Source: Streptomyces spinosus (lineage in GTDB: Bacteria; Actinomycetota; Actinomycetes; Streptomycetales; Streptomycetaceae). From it: DNA of 64,000 nt. The notes beneath the pieces are model-generated. The model had not been told where the DNA came from. It ran no database searches and was given only the letters and a program-made list of their open reading frames with translations. The number at the start of each line of letters is the position of its first letter. Within the stretch, counting starts at the first letter, position 1. Below are positions 28,267 through 36,953 of this stretch, piece after piece. Made by a program: the position numbers and the translations under genes. The stretch is taken from contig NZ_JAINRC010000017.1 in the NCBI RefSeq assembly GCF_020400655.1, positions 1-64,000 of the forward strand. Reading direction: 5' to 3'.

Positions 28267-29528
28267 CGCCCATGACCACCACGGCATCCACCGACCGGGC
28301 CGGGCAGCGACGGGTCGTCGTCACCGGCTTCGGGGTGATCTCCAGCATCGGCACCGGCGTCGAGGAGTACACCGAGGGCCTGAAGGCGGGCCGCTCCGGC
28401 GCCCGGCCGATCACCCGCTTCGACACCGAGGGCTTCGGGCAGAACACCGCCTGCGAGGTTCCCGACTTCGAACCGGAGCGCTGGATCCGCAACCTGCCGT
28501 CCGGGCACGTGGGCCGTGCCGGCCAGTTCGCCGTCGCCGCGGCCCGCATGGCCGTCGAGGACGCCGGACTGAGCGAGGACGACCTCGCCGACCGGCCCGC
28601 CGTCATCACCGTCGGCACCACCGACGGCGAGTCGCACGACATCGCCGTCCTGCTGGAGCAGGAGCTGGCCGCCGGGGACCCGGAGGGGATGGACCCGGTG
28701 CTCGCCCGCCGGATCTACGCCGGCCGGCTCTCCACCGCCATCGCCCGCGAACTGCGCATGCCGAACGTGGAGGCGACCACCGTCACCACGGCCTGCGCGG
28801 CCGGGAACTACTCGATCGGCTACGGCCTGGACGCCATCCGCTCCGGCGAGGTCGACCTGGCCCTGTGCGGCGGCGCCGACGCCGTCTGCCGCAAGGCGTT
28901 CGCCCTGTTCAAGCGGTTCGGCGCGCTCAGCCCGGACGTGGTGCGCCCCTTCGACAAGGACCGGGGCGGCATCCTGACCGGCGAGGGCGCCGGCATCCTC
29001 GTCCTGGAGAGCCTGGAGTCGGCCCTGGCCCGCGGCGCGCGCATCCACGCCGAGGTCCTCGGCTACGGCCTCAGTTGCGACGCCGCCCACCCCACCGCCC
29101 CCAACCGGGACGGCATCGCCCGCGGCATCCGGCTTGCCCTCGACGACGCCGGTGTCAAGCGGCAGGAGGTCGACTTCATCTCCGCGCACGGCACCGGCAC
29201 CAAGGCCAACGACAGCACGGAGACGGCCGCCATCCTCGACGTGTACGGGGACGCGCCGCCGCGCACGGTCGCCGTGAAGTCGATGCTGGGCCACTCGATG
29301 GGCGCGGCCAGCGCGCTCGGCGCCATCGCCTGCGGTCTCGCCATCGAGCACGGGTTCATCCCGCCCACCATCAACCACCGCGAGACCGACCCGGACTGCC
29401 CGCTCGACGTCGTACCCAACGAGGCCGTCACGGCGGACGTCCGGATCGTGCAGAACAACTCCAGCGCCTTCGCCGGCAACAACGCCGTGCTGATCCTGGG
29501 CACCTACGGGGAGAAGGTCCGAGCATGA
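28263..29528 (+). CDS. ketosynthase (KS-alpha, FabF-like)
   Basis: A 421-residue beta-ketoacyl synthase. The catalytic Cys lies in TACAAGNYSIG, and the two His residues in HGTGT and GHSMGAAS, so it should condense malonyl units. The GTG at 28263 overlaps the ACP stop (GTGA); an ATG at 28272 is the alternative. It overlaps the next gene, a KS-like protein without the active Cys, so the two form a KS/CLF heterodimer. With only a ketoreductase and dehydratase alongside and no obvious enoyl reductase, the set resembles the highly reducing type II PKSs that make polyenes, such as the ishigamide pathway. Confidence 0.93.
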   Translation: MTPMTTTASTDRAGQRRVVVTGFGVISSIGTGVEEYTEGLKAGRSGARPITRFDTEGFGQNTACEVPDFEPERWIRNLPSGHVGRAGQFAVAAARMAVEDAGLSEDDLADRPAVITVGTTDGESHDIAVLLEQELAAGDPEGMDPVLARRIYAGRLSTAIARELRMPNVEATTVTTACAAGNYSIGYGLDAIRSGEVDLALCGGADAVCRKAFALFKRFGALSPDVVRPFDKDRGGILTGEGAGILVLESLESALARGARIHAEVLGYGLSCDAAHPTAPNRDGIARGIRLALDDAGVKRQEVDFISAHGTGTKANDSTETAAILDVYGDAPPRTVAVKSMLGHSMGAASALGAIACGLAIEHGFIPPTINHRETDPDCPLDVVPNEAVTADVRIVQNNSSAFAGNNAVLILGTYGEKVRA

Positions 29529-30652
29529 GCAACGCAACTGCCGTCCCGCGGGCCGCGCTGCCCCCGGACACGCCCGTCATCACCGGCTGGTCGGCGGTGT
29601 CGCCGTACGGCATCGGACGCGAGGCGTTCGCCGCGGGTGTGCGCGCCGGCGCGAAGACGGCCGTGATGGCGGACGCCGCTCACGGCACCCTGCCGTCGCC
29701 GGAGGTGTGCACCGTGCCCGGCTTCGACGTCCAGGAGCTGCTCGGCAAGCGGGGCACCGCGAAGATGGACCGGCTCACCGCGCTCACCCTGGTCGCCTCC
29801 GACGGGCTGCTGCGCGACGCCGACGGCGAGCCGGCGGTCACCACCGACGACCTGACCGGTGTCGTCCTCGGCATCACCATGGGCAGCCTGGAGAACGTCA
29901 CCGACTTCCTGCGCCAGTCCTACACCAACGAGCGCCCCTTCTACGTCGACGCCGGCCGCATCCCGTTCGGCAGCCTCAACCACGCGGCCGGTGCGACCGC
30001 CATCCGGCACGGCCTGAAAGGCCCCAACACCACGGTCGCCGGCGGCCGGGCCGCCGGGCTGCTCGCCCTGAACTACGCGCGCCGGCTGCTGGGACAGGGC
30101 CGGGCGACCAGGTACGTGGCCGGTTCGGCCGAGGAGTTCTCCGCCGCGCACGCCTGGTACGAGGCCACCGCCGCCCGGCCGGGCGAGCCCGCGCCGCTGC
30201 TCGGCGAGGGCTGCGGACTGTTCCTGCTGGAGCCCGCGGGGACGGCCGAACGCCCGCCGCTGGCCGCCGTGCTCGGCATCGAGACCCGCGTCGACATCGA
30301 CGACGACCCGTTCGCGACGGCCGGTGCCTGCGCCCGCCGCGCCCTGGAGCGCGCCGGGGTCGGTGCCGACGAGGTCTGGGCGGCCGTGCCCTGCGCGGCC
30401 CCGAGCGACGCGGGCCGCGCCGAGTACGAGGCGCTCGCCGCGCTGGTGCCGGCCGAGGCGCTGCGCCGGGTGCCGTCGATGGAGCTGCTCGGTGACACCA
30501 GTGCCGCCGCCGCGTCCTTCCAGATCGCCGCGGTGCTCTCCGTCGCCGCGGCCGATCCGGACTCCCGGGGCCGGGCCGCGCTGGTGACCGCCGTCGACCG
30601 CGACGGCGCCGTCGCCGCGGCCGTGCTGCGACTGCTCGGGGAGGACGCGTGA
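29525..30652 (+). CDS. chain length factor (KS-beta)
   Basis: A 375-residue KS-fold protein starting at an ATG that overlaps the KS stop (ATGA). Where the KS has TACAAG it has AGGRAAG, so the nucleophilic Cys is gone, and neither the HGTGT nor the second His motif is recognisable. That is the signature of a chain length factor, which partners the KS and shapes the tunnel that sets chain length. Classical CLFs usually have Gln in place of Cys; here Arg or Gly occupies the site. The downstream ketoreductase start overlaps its stop. Confidence 0.88.
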   Translation: MSNATAVPRAALPPDTPVITGWSAVSPYGIGREAFAAGVRAGAKTAVMADAAHGTLPSPEVCTVPGFDVQELLGKRGTAKMDRLTALTLVASDGLLRDADGEPAVTTDDLTGVVLGITMGSLENVTDFLRQSYTNERPFYVDAGRIPFGSLNHAAGATAIRHGLKGPNTTVAGGRAAGLLALNYARRLLGQGRATRYVAGSAEEFSAAHAWYEATAARPGEPAPLLGEGCGLFLLEPAGTAERPPLAAVLGIETRVDIDDDPFATAGACARRALERAGVGADEVWAAVPCAAPSDAGRAEYEALAALVPAEALRRVPSMELLGDTSAAAASFQIAAVLSVAAADPDSRGRAALVTAVDRDGAVAAAVLRLLGEDA

Positions 30653-31377
30653 TCGCGCTGGTCAGCGGCGGTTCCCGGGGCATCGGCCGGGCCGTCGTGC
30701 AGCGGCTCGCACGGGACGGCTTCGACGTGTCGTTCTGTTACCGCTCGAACCAGGACGCCGCCGAGGAACTCGCCAAGGAGGCCGCCGGGCACGGCACCCG
30801 GGTGCTCGCCGTCCGCTGCGACGTCGCCGACCCGGAGGACGTGCGGGACTGGTACGCGCGCACCGAACGCGAACTCGGCCCCGTGGACGCGGTGGTCACC
30901 TCGGCGGGCATCACCCGCGACCGGCCGCTGGTGCTGATGGGCCAGGACGACTGGGACGGGGTGCTGCGCACCAACCTGGACGGCGTCTACCACGTGTGCC
31001 GGGCCGCCGCGTTCACCATGAGCAAGCGCCGCAGCGGCGTCATCGTCAACCTGTCCTCCGTGGCGGGCCTCTACGGAAACACCGGCCAGGCCAACTACGC
31101 CGCCGCCAAGGCCGGGATCATCGGCTTCACCAAGTCCCTCGCCAGGGAGCTGGGCCCGCGGGGCGTGCGCGCCAACGTCGTCGCACCCGGGCTGATCGAG
31201 ACCGACATGGTCGGCGGCATGCCGGCCGCGGCCCTGGAACGCCAGCTCAAGGGCGTGCCGATGGGCCGGCTGGGCCGCGCCGGGGAAGTGGCCGCCCTGG
31301 TGGCGTTCCTGGTGTCCGACCAGGCCGCGTACATCACCGGAGCGGTCGTGGAGATCCACGGGGGCGGCGTCTTCTGA
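30649..31377 (+). CDS. FabG-like 3-ketoacyl-ACP reductase
   Basis: A 242-residue short-chain dehydrogenase. The NADPH-binding GGSRGIG is at the N-terminus, the catalytic Ser in NLSSVAG, and YAAAK gives the Tyr/Lys pair. It should reduce the beta-keto group of the ACP-bound chain. The GTG start overlaps the CLF stop and the stop overlaps the next ATG (TGATG), so it is embedded in the PKS operon. Confidence 0.92.
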   Translation: MIALVSGGSRGIGRAVVQRLARDGFDVSFCYRSNQDAAEELAKEAAGHGTRVLAVRCDVADPEDVRDWYARTERELGPVDAVVTSAGITRDRPLVLMGQDDWDGVLRTNLDGVYHVCRAAAFTMSKRRSGVIVNLSSVAGLYGNTGQANYAAAKAGIIGFTKSLARELGPRGVRANVVAPGLIETDMVGGMPAAALERQLKGVPMGRLGRAGEVAALVAFLVSDQAAYITGAVVEIHGGGVF

Positions 31378-33080
31378 TGGGGGGCCAGATGCAGGGTGCG
31401 GGGGAGCGGTACGACGCGATCGTGGTCGGCAGCGGTGTCGGCGGCCTGGTGACGGCCGGCTATCTCGCCGCGGACGGCCGCCGGGTCCTCGTCCTGGAAC
31501 AGCACGACGTCGCCGGCGGCAACGCCCATGTCTTCCGGCGCCGGCGCAAGTACGAGTTCGACGTCGGCACCCACTACCTCGGCGACTGCGGCCCGGACGG
31601 ACTGCTGCCCGCCGTCCTGTCCGGGCTGGGTGTCGCCGACCGGGTGCGGTTCCGGCCGATGGACAACGACGGCGGCTTCGACCGGATCATCACGCCCACC
31701 GCGCAGGTCGACGTACCGGCCGGCTGGGATCGCTACCGCGACCGCCTGAAGGCGGCCCTGCCCGCCGAGGCCGGCGCCGTGGACCGCTTCCTCGACCTGG
31801 CCACGGCCGTCGCCGGGGCCGGCCGGGCCAGTCTGCTCGGCACCCCGATGGTGGAGCTGTTCCGCCGGTCGCCCGAGACCATGCGCTGGAACCGGCGCAC
31901 CCTCGGCCAGGCCCTGGACCACTGCGGGCTGTCCGCCAAGGGCCGCACCCTGCTCGCCGCGCAGGCCGGCAACTACGGCGCCCTGCCCGCCGACGTCGGC
32001 TTCGCCGAGCACGTGACGATGATGGACCACTACCTGCGCGGCGCCTACTACCCGGAGGGTGGTGGCCAGGCCCTGGTCGCCGCCTTCGTGGAGGCCCTGG
32101 AGGCGTACGGCGGCGAGCTGCGCACCCGGTGCGAGGTGCGCCGCATCCTGGTCGAGCGGGGCCGCGCCACCGGCGTCGAACTCGCCGACGGCGCCCGGAT
32201 CTCCGCCCCGCTGGTCGTCTCCAACGCCGACTACCGCCGTACCGTCCTGGACCTGTGCGGCGGCGAGGAGACCTTCCCCGCCGACCTGGTCGCCCGCACC
32301 CGTGCGGCCAGGATGCGGGACGCGGTGGTCGCGGTGTACGTCGCCCTCGACACCGAACTGCCCGGCCTGCCCAACGCCAACATCTGGTGGCACGACAGCG
32401 ACGACATGGAGGGCGCGCAGACGGGGATGCTGGAGCGCTGGGCCCGCACCGGCACCCTGGACCGGATACCGCAGCTCGCCTTCTCCTTCGCCTCCGTGAA
32501 GGACGCCGGGTCCCCGGCCGTGTGCCCGCCGGGCCACAGCAACTTCCAGCTGCTGACGATCCTGCCGCCCGGCCACGCGTTCTGGGGCGCGGACGGCGGC
32601 CCGCTCACGGGCGTGCCGTACCGCCGCAGGCCCGCGTACCTGGCCCGCAAGCGGGAGGTCACCGAGCTGGCCCTGGACACCGCCGAGCGGGTCCTCGGAC
32701 CGTTCCGGGACCGGATCACCCATGTGGAGGCAGCCACCCCGCTCACCCACGAGCGCTACATCCGCGCCAGCGGCGGCACCCCCTACGGCATGGCCGGCTG
32801 GGGTCCGCGCGGGCAGCGGCCCGACGTGCGCACCGACGTCGAGGGGCTGTACGTGGTCGGGCAGAACACCCGGCACGGCAGCGGCATGGCCGGGGTCGCC
32901 GCCGGCGGCATGGCCGCGGTCTCCCGCATCCTGGGGCGCCCCCTGCTGCCCGAGGTCATGTCCGGCACGGTGCTCGGCGACCCCGCCCGGCTGCCCCGGC
33001 GCGCGGCCGGCTGGGACCCGTTGCAGGTGTCGCGCGGACGCGCCCGGCGGCACGCCAAGGGCCTGGCCCGCATCGGCTGA
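31377..33080 (+). CDS. CrtI/phytoene desaturase-like FAD oxidoreductase
   Basis: A 567-residue flavoprotein of the phytoene desaturase/RetSat superfamily. The N-terminal dinucleotide fold has VVGSGVGGLVTAGYLA and an acidic VLEQHDVAGGNAH loop. The C-terminal FAD motif is VEGLYVVGQNTRHGSGMAGVAAGG. Members desaturate, isomerise or saturate polyenes. In this operon it most likely acts on the PKS-derived chain, either extending conjugation or saturating a bond. Related enzymes occur in clusters for cinnamoyl-lipid peptides, but the isomerase and extra KS genes expected there are missing. The ATG at 31377 overlaps the ketoreductase stop; ATG 31389 is also possible. Confidence 0.85.
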   Translation: MGGQMQGAGERYDAIVVGSGVGGLVTAGYLAADGRRVLVLEQHDVAGGNAHVFRRRRKYEFDVGTHYLGDCGPDGLLPAVLSGLGVADRVRFRPMDNDGGFDRIITPTAQVDVPAGWDRYRDRLKAALPAEAGAVDRFLDLATAVAGAGRASLLGTPMVELFRRSPETMRWNRRTLGQALDHCGLSAKGRTLLAAQAGNYGALPADVGFAEHVTMMDHYLRGAYYPEGGGQALVAAFVEALEAYGGELRTRCEVRRILVERGRATGVELADGARISAPLVVSNADYRRTVLDLCGGEETFPADLVARTRAARMRDAVVAVYVALDTELPGLPNANIWWHDSDDMEGAQTGMLERWARTGTLDRIPQLAFSFASVKDAGSPAVCPPGHSNFQLLTILPPGHAFWGADGGPLTGVPYRRRPAYLARKREVTELALDTAERVLGPFRDRITHVEAATPLTHERYIRASGGTPYGMAGWGPRGQRPDVRTDVEGLYVVGQNTRHGSGMAGVAAGGMAAVSRILGRPLLPEVMSGTVLGDPARLPRRAAGWDPLQVSRGRARRHAKGLARIG

Positions 33081-33134
33081 CCGGCGCACCGGCCCGCCCC
33101 CTACGCCAAACGAACTCCCTGGAGCAGTGTTCCC

Positions 33135-34178
33135 ATGACCTCACAGGTGTCCCAGGTCCCGTCCTTCTCCGTGATCTCCGGTGCCCAGGTGCACCAGGTG
33201 CTCGCCGGTGCCGAGGACGAGGTCGTCTCGACCGTCGAGGCCGCCTACCGGCTGCACGGCGAGGCGCGGACGGTCAACCCCGACTCGTACTTCCTGCGCT
33301 TCCCGGACCGCCCGTCCTCCCGGATCATCGCGCTGCCCGCCTCGGTGGGCGGTGACGTCGACGTGCACGGCATCAAGTGGATCTCCAGCTTCCCGGAGAA
33401 CGTGGCCGCCGGCCTGCCGCGCGCCTCGGCCGTCCTCGTCCTCAACGACGCGCGGACGGGTTACCCGTTCGCCTGCCTGGAGTCCTCCATCATCAGCGCC
33501 GCCCGCACCGCCGCCTCGGCGGCTCTCGCGGCCGGCCGGATCAGCCGGGCGCGGGGCACCCGGCCCACCCGGGTCGGCTTCGTCGGCACCGGTCTGATCG
33601 CCCGCTACCTGCACACCTACCTGGCGGCCTGCGGCTTCGCCTTCGACGCCCTCGGCGTGCACGACCTGTCCGCCGAGCACGCCGAGGGCTTCACGGGCTA
33701 CCTGCGGCGCACGGCCCCGCAGGGCGCGGAGATCACGGTGTACGACAAGCCGGAGGACCTGATCCGCGCCAGCGACCTCGTGGTCTTCGCGACCGTGGCG
33801 GGCGAGCCGCACGTGACCGACCCGGAGTGGTTCACGCACAACCCGCTGGTGCTGCACGTGTCGCTGCGCGACCTGTCCCCGCAGATCATCCTCTCCGCCT
33901 GGAACGCGGTCGACGACGTCGACCACTGCCTCAAGGCCGGCACCTCGCCCCATCTGGCCGAACAGCTCACCGGCAACCGGGACTTCGTCGCCGGCACCCT
34001 CTACGACGTGCTGACCGGCGCGATCACCCCGCCCGCCGACCGGCCGGTGGTCTTCTCGCCGTTCGGCCTGGGCGTGCTCGACCTGGCGGTCGCGAAGTAC
34101 GTGTACGACCGCGTCCGCGACGCCGACCAGCTGCACACCGTGCCCGGCTTCTTCCACGAGCTGAAGCGGTACGGCTGA
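33135..34178 (+). CDS. sbnB: SbnB-like ACEGA dehydrogenase
   Basis: A 347-residue member of the ornithine cyclodeaminase/mu-crystallin family. The Rossmann motif VGFVGTGLIARYLHTYL is clear, as are the substrate-side HGIKWISSFPEN and the SLRDLSPQIIL stretch. SbnB oxidatively splits the ACEGA made by SbnA into L-Dap, 2-oxoglutarate and ammonia. It is the last gene of the ACP operon, more than 23 kb from sbnA, so the two halves of Dap supply are in different transcripts under matching SARP boxes. A GGAG lies about 10 nt before the ATG. Confidence 0.88.
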   Translation: MTSQVSQVPSFSVISGAQVHQVLAGAEDEVVSTVEAAYRLHGEARTVNPDSYFLRFPDRPSSRIIALPASVGGDVDVHGIKWISSFPENVAAGLPRASAVLVLNDARTGYPFACLESSIISAARTAASAALAAGRISRARGTRPTRVGFVGTGLIARYLHTYLAACGFAFDALGVHDLSAEHAEGFTGYLRRTAPQGAEITVYDKPEDLIRASDLVVFATVAGEPHVTDPEWFTHNPLVLHVSLRDLSPQIILSAWNAVDDVDHCLKAGTSPHLAEQLTGNRDFVAGTLYDVLTGAITPPADRPVVFSPFGLGVLDLAVAKYVYDRVRDADQLHTVPGFFHELKRYG

Positions 34179-34182
34179 CCCC

Positions 34183-34216
34183 GGGCGCGCCGCGGCCGGC
34201 CCGGCCCGGCGCGCCC
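34183..34216 (+). terminator. hairpin after sbnB
   Basis: GGGCGCGCC (34183-34191) pairs perfectly with GGCGCGCCC (34208-34216) 5 bp after the sbnB stop. There is no T tract, so termination efficiency is uncertain. Confidence 0.55.
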
Positions 34217-34246
34217 GCTGACGAACGGATGACGGCTCGCTGACCG
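34216..34246. promoter_or_regulatory. 11-bp-spaced CTGAC repeats before the dehydratase gene
   Basis: CTGAC (34218), ATGAC (34229) and CTGAC (34240) are spaced exactly 11 bp, the same period as the other SARP boxes, but inverted relative to the flanking plus-strand genes. No minus-strand gene starts here. TTGTCC (34272-34277) and CAGAAT (34296-34301) with an 18-bp spacer could be the dehydratase promoter, giving an almost leaderless transcript. Confidence 0.5.
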
Positions 34247-34308
34247 AACGGCCGTGTGGCGGGCGACCGCCTTGTCCGGCCGTTCGGCAGCCGCACAGAA
34301 TCGACGAC

Positions 34309-34764
34309 ATGAGATCTTTCGCCAGTCTGGACGAGTTCTCCGCCGCCGTCGGCGAACACCTGGGCCACAGCGAGTGGGTGCGGGTGACGCAGGAGCAGGT
34401 GGACCAGTTCGCGGGGGCGACCGGCGACCTGCAGTGGATCCACACCGATCCGGAGCGGGCCGCGACCGGCCCCTTCGGCGGCACCATCCTGCACGGCTAC
34501 ATGACCCTGGCCCTGCTGCCCGCCATGATGCGGGCCATCTTCGACATCGAGAAGGTGGAGCTGGGCGTCAACTTCGGCCTGGACAAGGTGCGTTTTCCGC
34601 GCCCGGTACCGGTCGGCTCCCGGGTGCGCGGCGGGGCGAAGCTCACCGGTGTGCGCGAGACGCCCGCCGGCCACCTGGCCGCGGTCCGCATGACGGTGGA
34701 GGTCGAGGGAGAGCCCCGGGCCGCCTGCGTGGCCGACACGCTCTCGCTGTTCGTCGCCCCCTGA
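34309..34764 (+). CDS. MaoC-like (R)-specific dehydratase/hydratase
   Basis: A 151-residue hotdog-fold protein of the MaoC/R-hydratase family. The catalytic Asp and His fall in DQFAGATGDLQWIHTD. It should dehydrate 3-hydroxyacyl-ACP to the trans-enoyl form. Together with KS, CLF and ketoreductase it completes a polyene-forming cycle. It lies 130 bp after sbnB, behind its own possible promoter and the inverted SARP-like repeats. It is the last gene I assign to the cluster. Confidence 0.83.
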   Translation: MRSFASLDEFSAAVGEHLGHSEWVRVTQEQVDQFAGATGDLQWIHTDPERAATGPFGGTILHGYMTLALLPAMMRAIFDIEKVELGVNFGLDKVRFPRPVPVGSRVRGGAKLTGVRETPAGHLAAVRMTVEVEGEPRAACVADTLSLFVAP

Positions 34765-34920
34765 CGGGAGTTGGCCGAGAAGGGCCGCAAGAGGGGGGTT
34801 TTTACCACCGATTTCCCGGCCCCTCCGCCACCACAATGAGTGCGGGCCCCCTCGGACCACGACAGACGTACGGCACCGGCGCCGCGCACGGCGGAGCAAG
34901 GCCAGGAAGGAGCGTGTCGC

Positions 34921-36243
34921 ATGGACGACCGCACGATGCAGCTCGGCGGGATCCGCCCGCCGGCGTCGATCAGGGGATTCTCGGTGTCGGCCGGACTGAC
35001 GGGGCTGCGCCGGGTGGTGACCCTGTGCTGGATGTCGATGGCGGCTTTCGGCCGTTCGCTCGCCGTCTCCGGCGCGATCAGCCTGGTCGGCCCCGGCCTC
35101 GGCATGGTGCCGCGCGCCATGGAGGGCGTGCGCGGCCTGGCCGCGCAGCAGCGCGAACTCGCCCGGCGCTGGGCGGGCGTGGAGATCCCCGGCCCGCCCG
35201 GACCGCTGCCGCCCGCGCCCGCCGGGGCCTCCGGTGCCGTCGCACGCTACCGCTGGATCATGAGCGACCCGCAGACCCGGCGCGAGTACGTCTGGGTGCT
35301 CACCGACCCGATCGCCGGCGGCTTCCTCGCCTTCTTCCCGCTGGCCCTGATCCTCAGCGGTCTCTGGGGCGTCTTCCTCGCCTTCTTCGGGGTGCCGCTG
35401 TCCACCGAGTGGGACGGGCTGTGGTACCAGTTCATCCCGATCGAGGGGCAGGCCACCGCGGTGCTCGCCGGCGTCCTCGGACTGCTGCAGCTGCCGCTGG
35501 CCCTGTGGGCGGCCCCGCGCGCGGTGCGCCGGCACGCCCTCTACACCAGGGCGATGCTGGCGCCGAGCGAGAGCGAGATGATGGCCAGCCGGATCCAGCA
35601 CCTGGCCGCCACCCGCTCCGACGCCGTCGACACGCAGATGGCCGAGATCCGCCGGATCGAACGCGATCTGCACGACGGCGCCCAGGCCCGTCTGGTCGCC
35701 ATGGGCATGACCCTGGACGCGGCCGAGCACCTGCTGGAGACCAACCCGGAGGCCGTCCGCGCCCTGCTCATCGAGGCGCGGCAGTCGTCCTCGGCGGCGC
35801 TGGAGGAACTGCGCAACCTGGTCCGCGGCATCCACCCGCCGGTCCTCGCCGACCGCGGACTCGCCGACGCCGTACGGGCGCTGGCGATGACCTGCCCGGT
35901 GCGCACCGAGGTCCAGGTCGACCTGCCCGGCCGCCCCGAGATGCCCGTCGAGTCCGCCGCGTACTTCGCCATCTCGGAGATCCTCACCAACGTCGCGAAG
36001 CACGCGGGTGCCGCCCGCGCCTGGATCGACCTTCGTTACGATCGCGGGATGCTGCACATCACCGTGACCGACGACGGCCACGGCGGCGCCGACGCCTCCC
36101 GCGGCACCGGCCTGCGCGGCATCGAGCGCCGGCTCGCCACCTTCGACGGCGTGGTGGCCGTGAGCAGTCCCGTGGGCGGGCCGACGATGGTGACGATGGA
36201 GATCCCGTGCGTATTGTCCTCGCCGAAGACCACTTCCTCCTGA
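34921..36243 (+). CDS. NarL-type sensor histidine kinase
   Basis: A 440-residue HisKA_3-class kinase. Two membrane segments lie about 125-190 (around AGGFLAFFPLALIL and ATAVLAGVLGLLQLPLALW). The phosphoacceptor His is in RIERDLHDGAQARLV, and the HATPase region has NVAKHAG and DDGHGG. The ATG at 34921 has AAGGAAGGAG upstream; an earlier in-frame ATG at 34840 lacks support. Its end overlaps the start of the response regulator by 37 bp, marking a cognate pair. The ligand is unknown. It lies next to the cluster but looks like a conserved core system, so a link is unproven. Confidence 0.9.
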   Translation: MDDRTMQLGGIRPPASIRGFSVSAGLTGLRRVVTLCWMSMAAFGRSLAVSGAISLVGPGLGMVPRAMEGVRGLAAQQRELARRWAGVEIPGPPGPLPPAPAGASGAVARYRWIMSDPQTRREYVWVLTDPIAGGFLAFFPLALILSGLWGVFLAFFGVPLSTEWDGLWYQFIPIEGQATAVLAGVLGLLQLPLALWAAPRAVRRHALYTRAMLAPSESEMMASRIQHLAATRSDAVDTQMAEIRRIERDLHDGAQARLVAMGMTLDAAEHLLETNPEAVRALLIEARQSSSAALEELRNLVRGIHPPVLADRGLADAVRALAMTCPVRTEVQVDLPGRPEMPVESAAYFAISEILTNVAKHAGAARAWIDLRYDRGMLHITVTDDGHGGADASRGTGLRGIERRLATFDGVVAVSSPVGGPTMVTMEIPCVLSSPKTTSS

Positions 36244-36851
36244 GGGACGGGCTGATCCGCCTGCTCGCGGCCTACGGCCACGACGTGGTGGCCGCCGTGG
36301 ACAACGGCACCGACCTGCTCGAAGCGCTGGAGCGGGAACAGCCGGACGTCGCGGTCGTCGACGTCCGGCTGCCGCCGAACTTCACCGACGAGGGCCTGCG
36401 CGCCGTCCTCGCCGCCCGCCGGCGGAACCCGGACCTGCCGGTGCTCCTGCTCTCCCAGTACGTCGAACCGCTCTACGCCCGCGAACTGCTCACCAGCGGC
36501 GGCCGGGGCGTCGGCTACATGCTCAAGGACCGCGTCACCAACGGCGGCCAGTTCCTGGACTCCATCCAGCGGGTGGCCGCGGGCGGCACCGCCATGGACC
36601 CCGAGGTCATCTCCCAGCTGCTGGTGCGCAAGGAGCGCGACGAATCCGTCGGCAGCCTCTCCGAACGCGAACGCGAGGTCCTCGAACTCGTCGCCCAGGG
36701 CCGCTCCAACGCGGGCATCGCCCAGGCCCTGTTCGTCACGGAGAAGGCCGTCGCCAAGCACATCAGCAACATCTTCACCAAGCTCGGCCTGCTCCCGACC
36801 GACGGCGACAACCGCCGCGTCCTGGCCGTCCTCGCCTACCTGGACCAGTGA
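36207..36851 (+). CDS. NarL/LuxR-type response regulator
   Basis: A 214-residue response regulator. The receiver has the acidic pair in LAEDHF, phospho-Asp in AVVDVRLPP and Lys in MLKD. The C-terminal LuxR HTH begins SEREREVLELVAQG and has VTEKAVAKHISNIFTKL. The GTG at 36207 lies inside the kinase gene (37-bp overlap), giving tight coupling. It is followed by a hairpin shared with the convergent membrane-protein gene. Confidence 0.9.
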   Translation: MRIVLAEDHFLLRDGLIRLLAAYGHDVVAAVDNGTDLLEALEREQPDVAVVDVRLPPNFTDEGLRAVLAARRRNPDLPVLLLSQYVEPLYARELLTSGGRGVGYMLKDRVTNGGQFLDSIQRVAAGGTAMDPEVISQLLVRKERDESVGSLSEREREVLELVAQGRSNAGIAQALFVTEKAVAKHISNIFTKLGLLPTDGDNRRVLAVLAYLDQ

Positions 36852-36889
36852 GCGGCCGCGCCGGTGCGCCCGGCGCGCCGCCGGGAACG

Positions 36890-36936
36890 ACACCGGGCCG
36901 CACCCCGTCCGGACGGACGGAACGCGGCCCTGGTGT
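36890..36936. terminator. imperfect hairpin between convergent genes
   Basis: ACACCGGGCCGC (36890-36901) pairs with GCGGCCCTGGTGT (36924-36936) with one interruption, and an inner GTCCGGAC is also palindromic. It lies between the convergent response regulator and membrane-protein genes. Confidence 0.6.
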
Positions 36937-36953
36937 GTCGGACGCGGCGCGGC

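Noticed and set aside
34840..34920. Upstream ATG for the histidine kinase
   Set aside because: It adds 27 residues without hydrophobic or conserved character, while ATG 34921 has a strong AAGGAAGGAG site.
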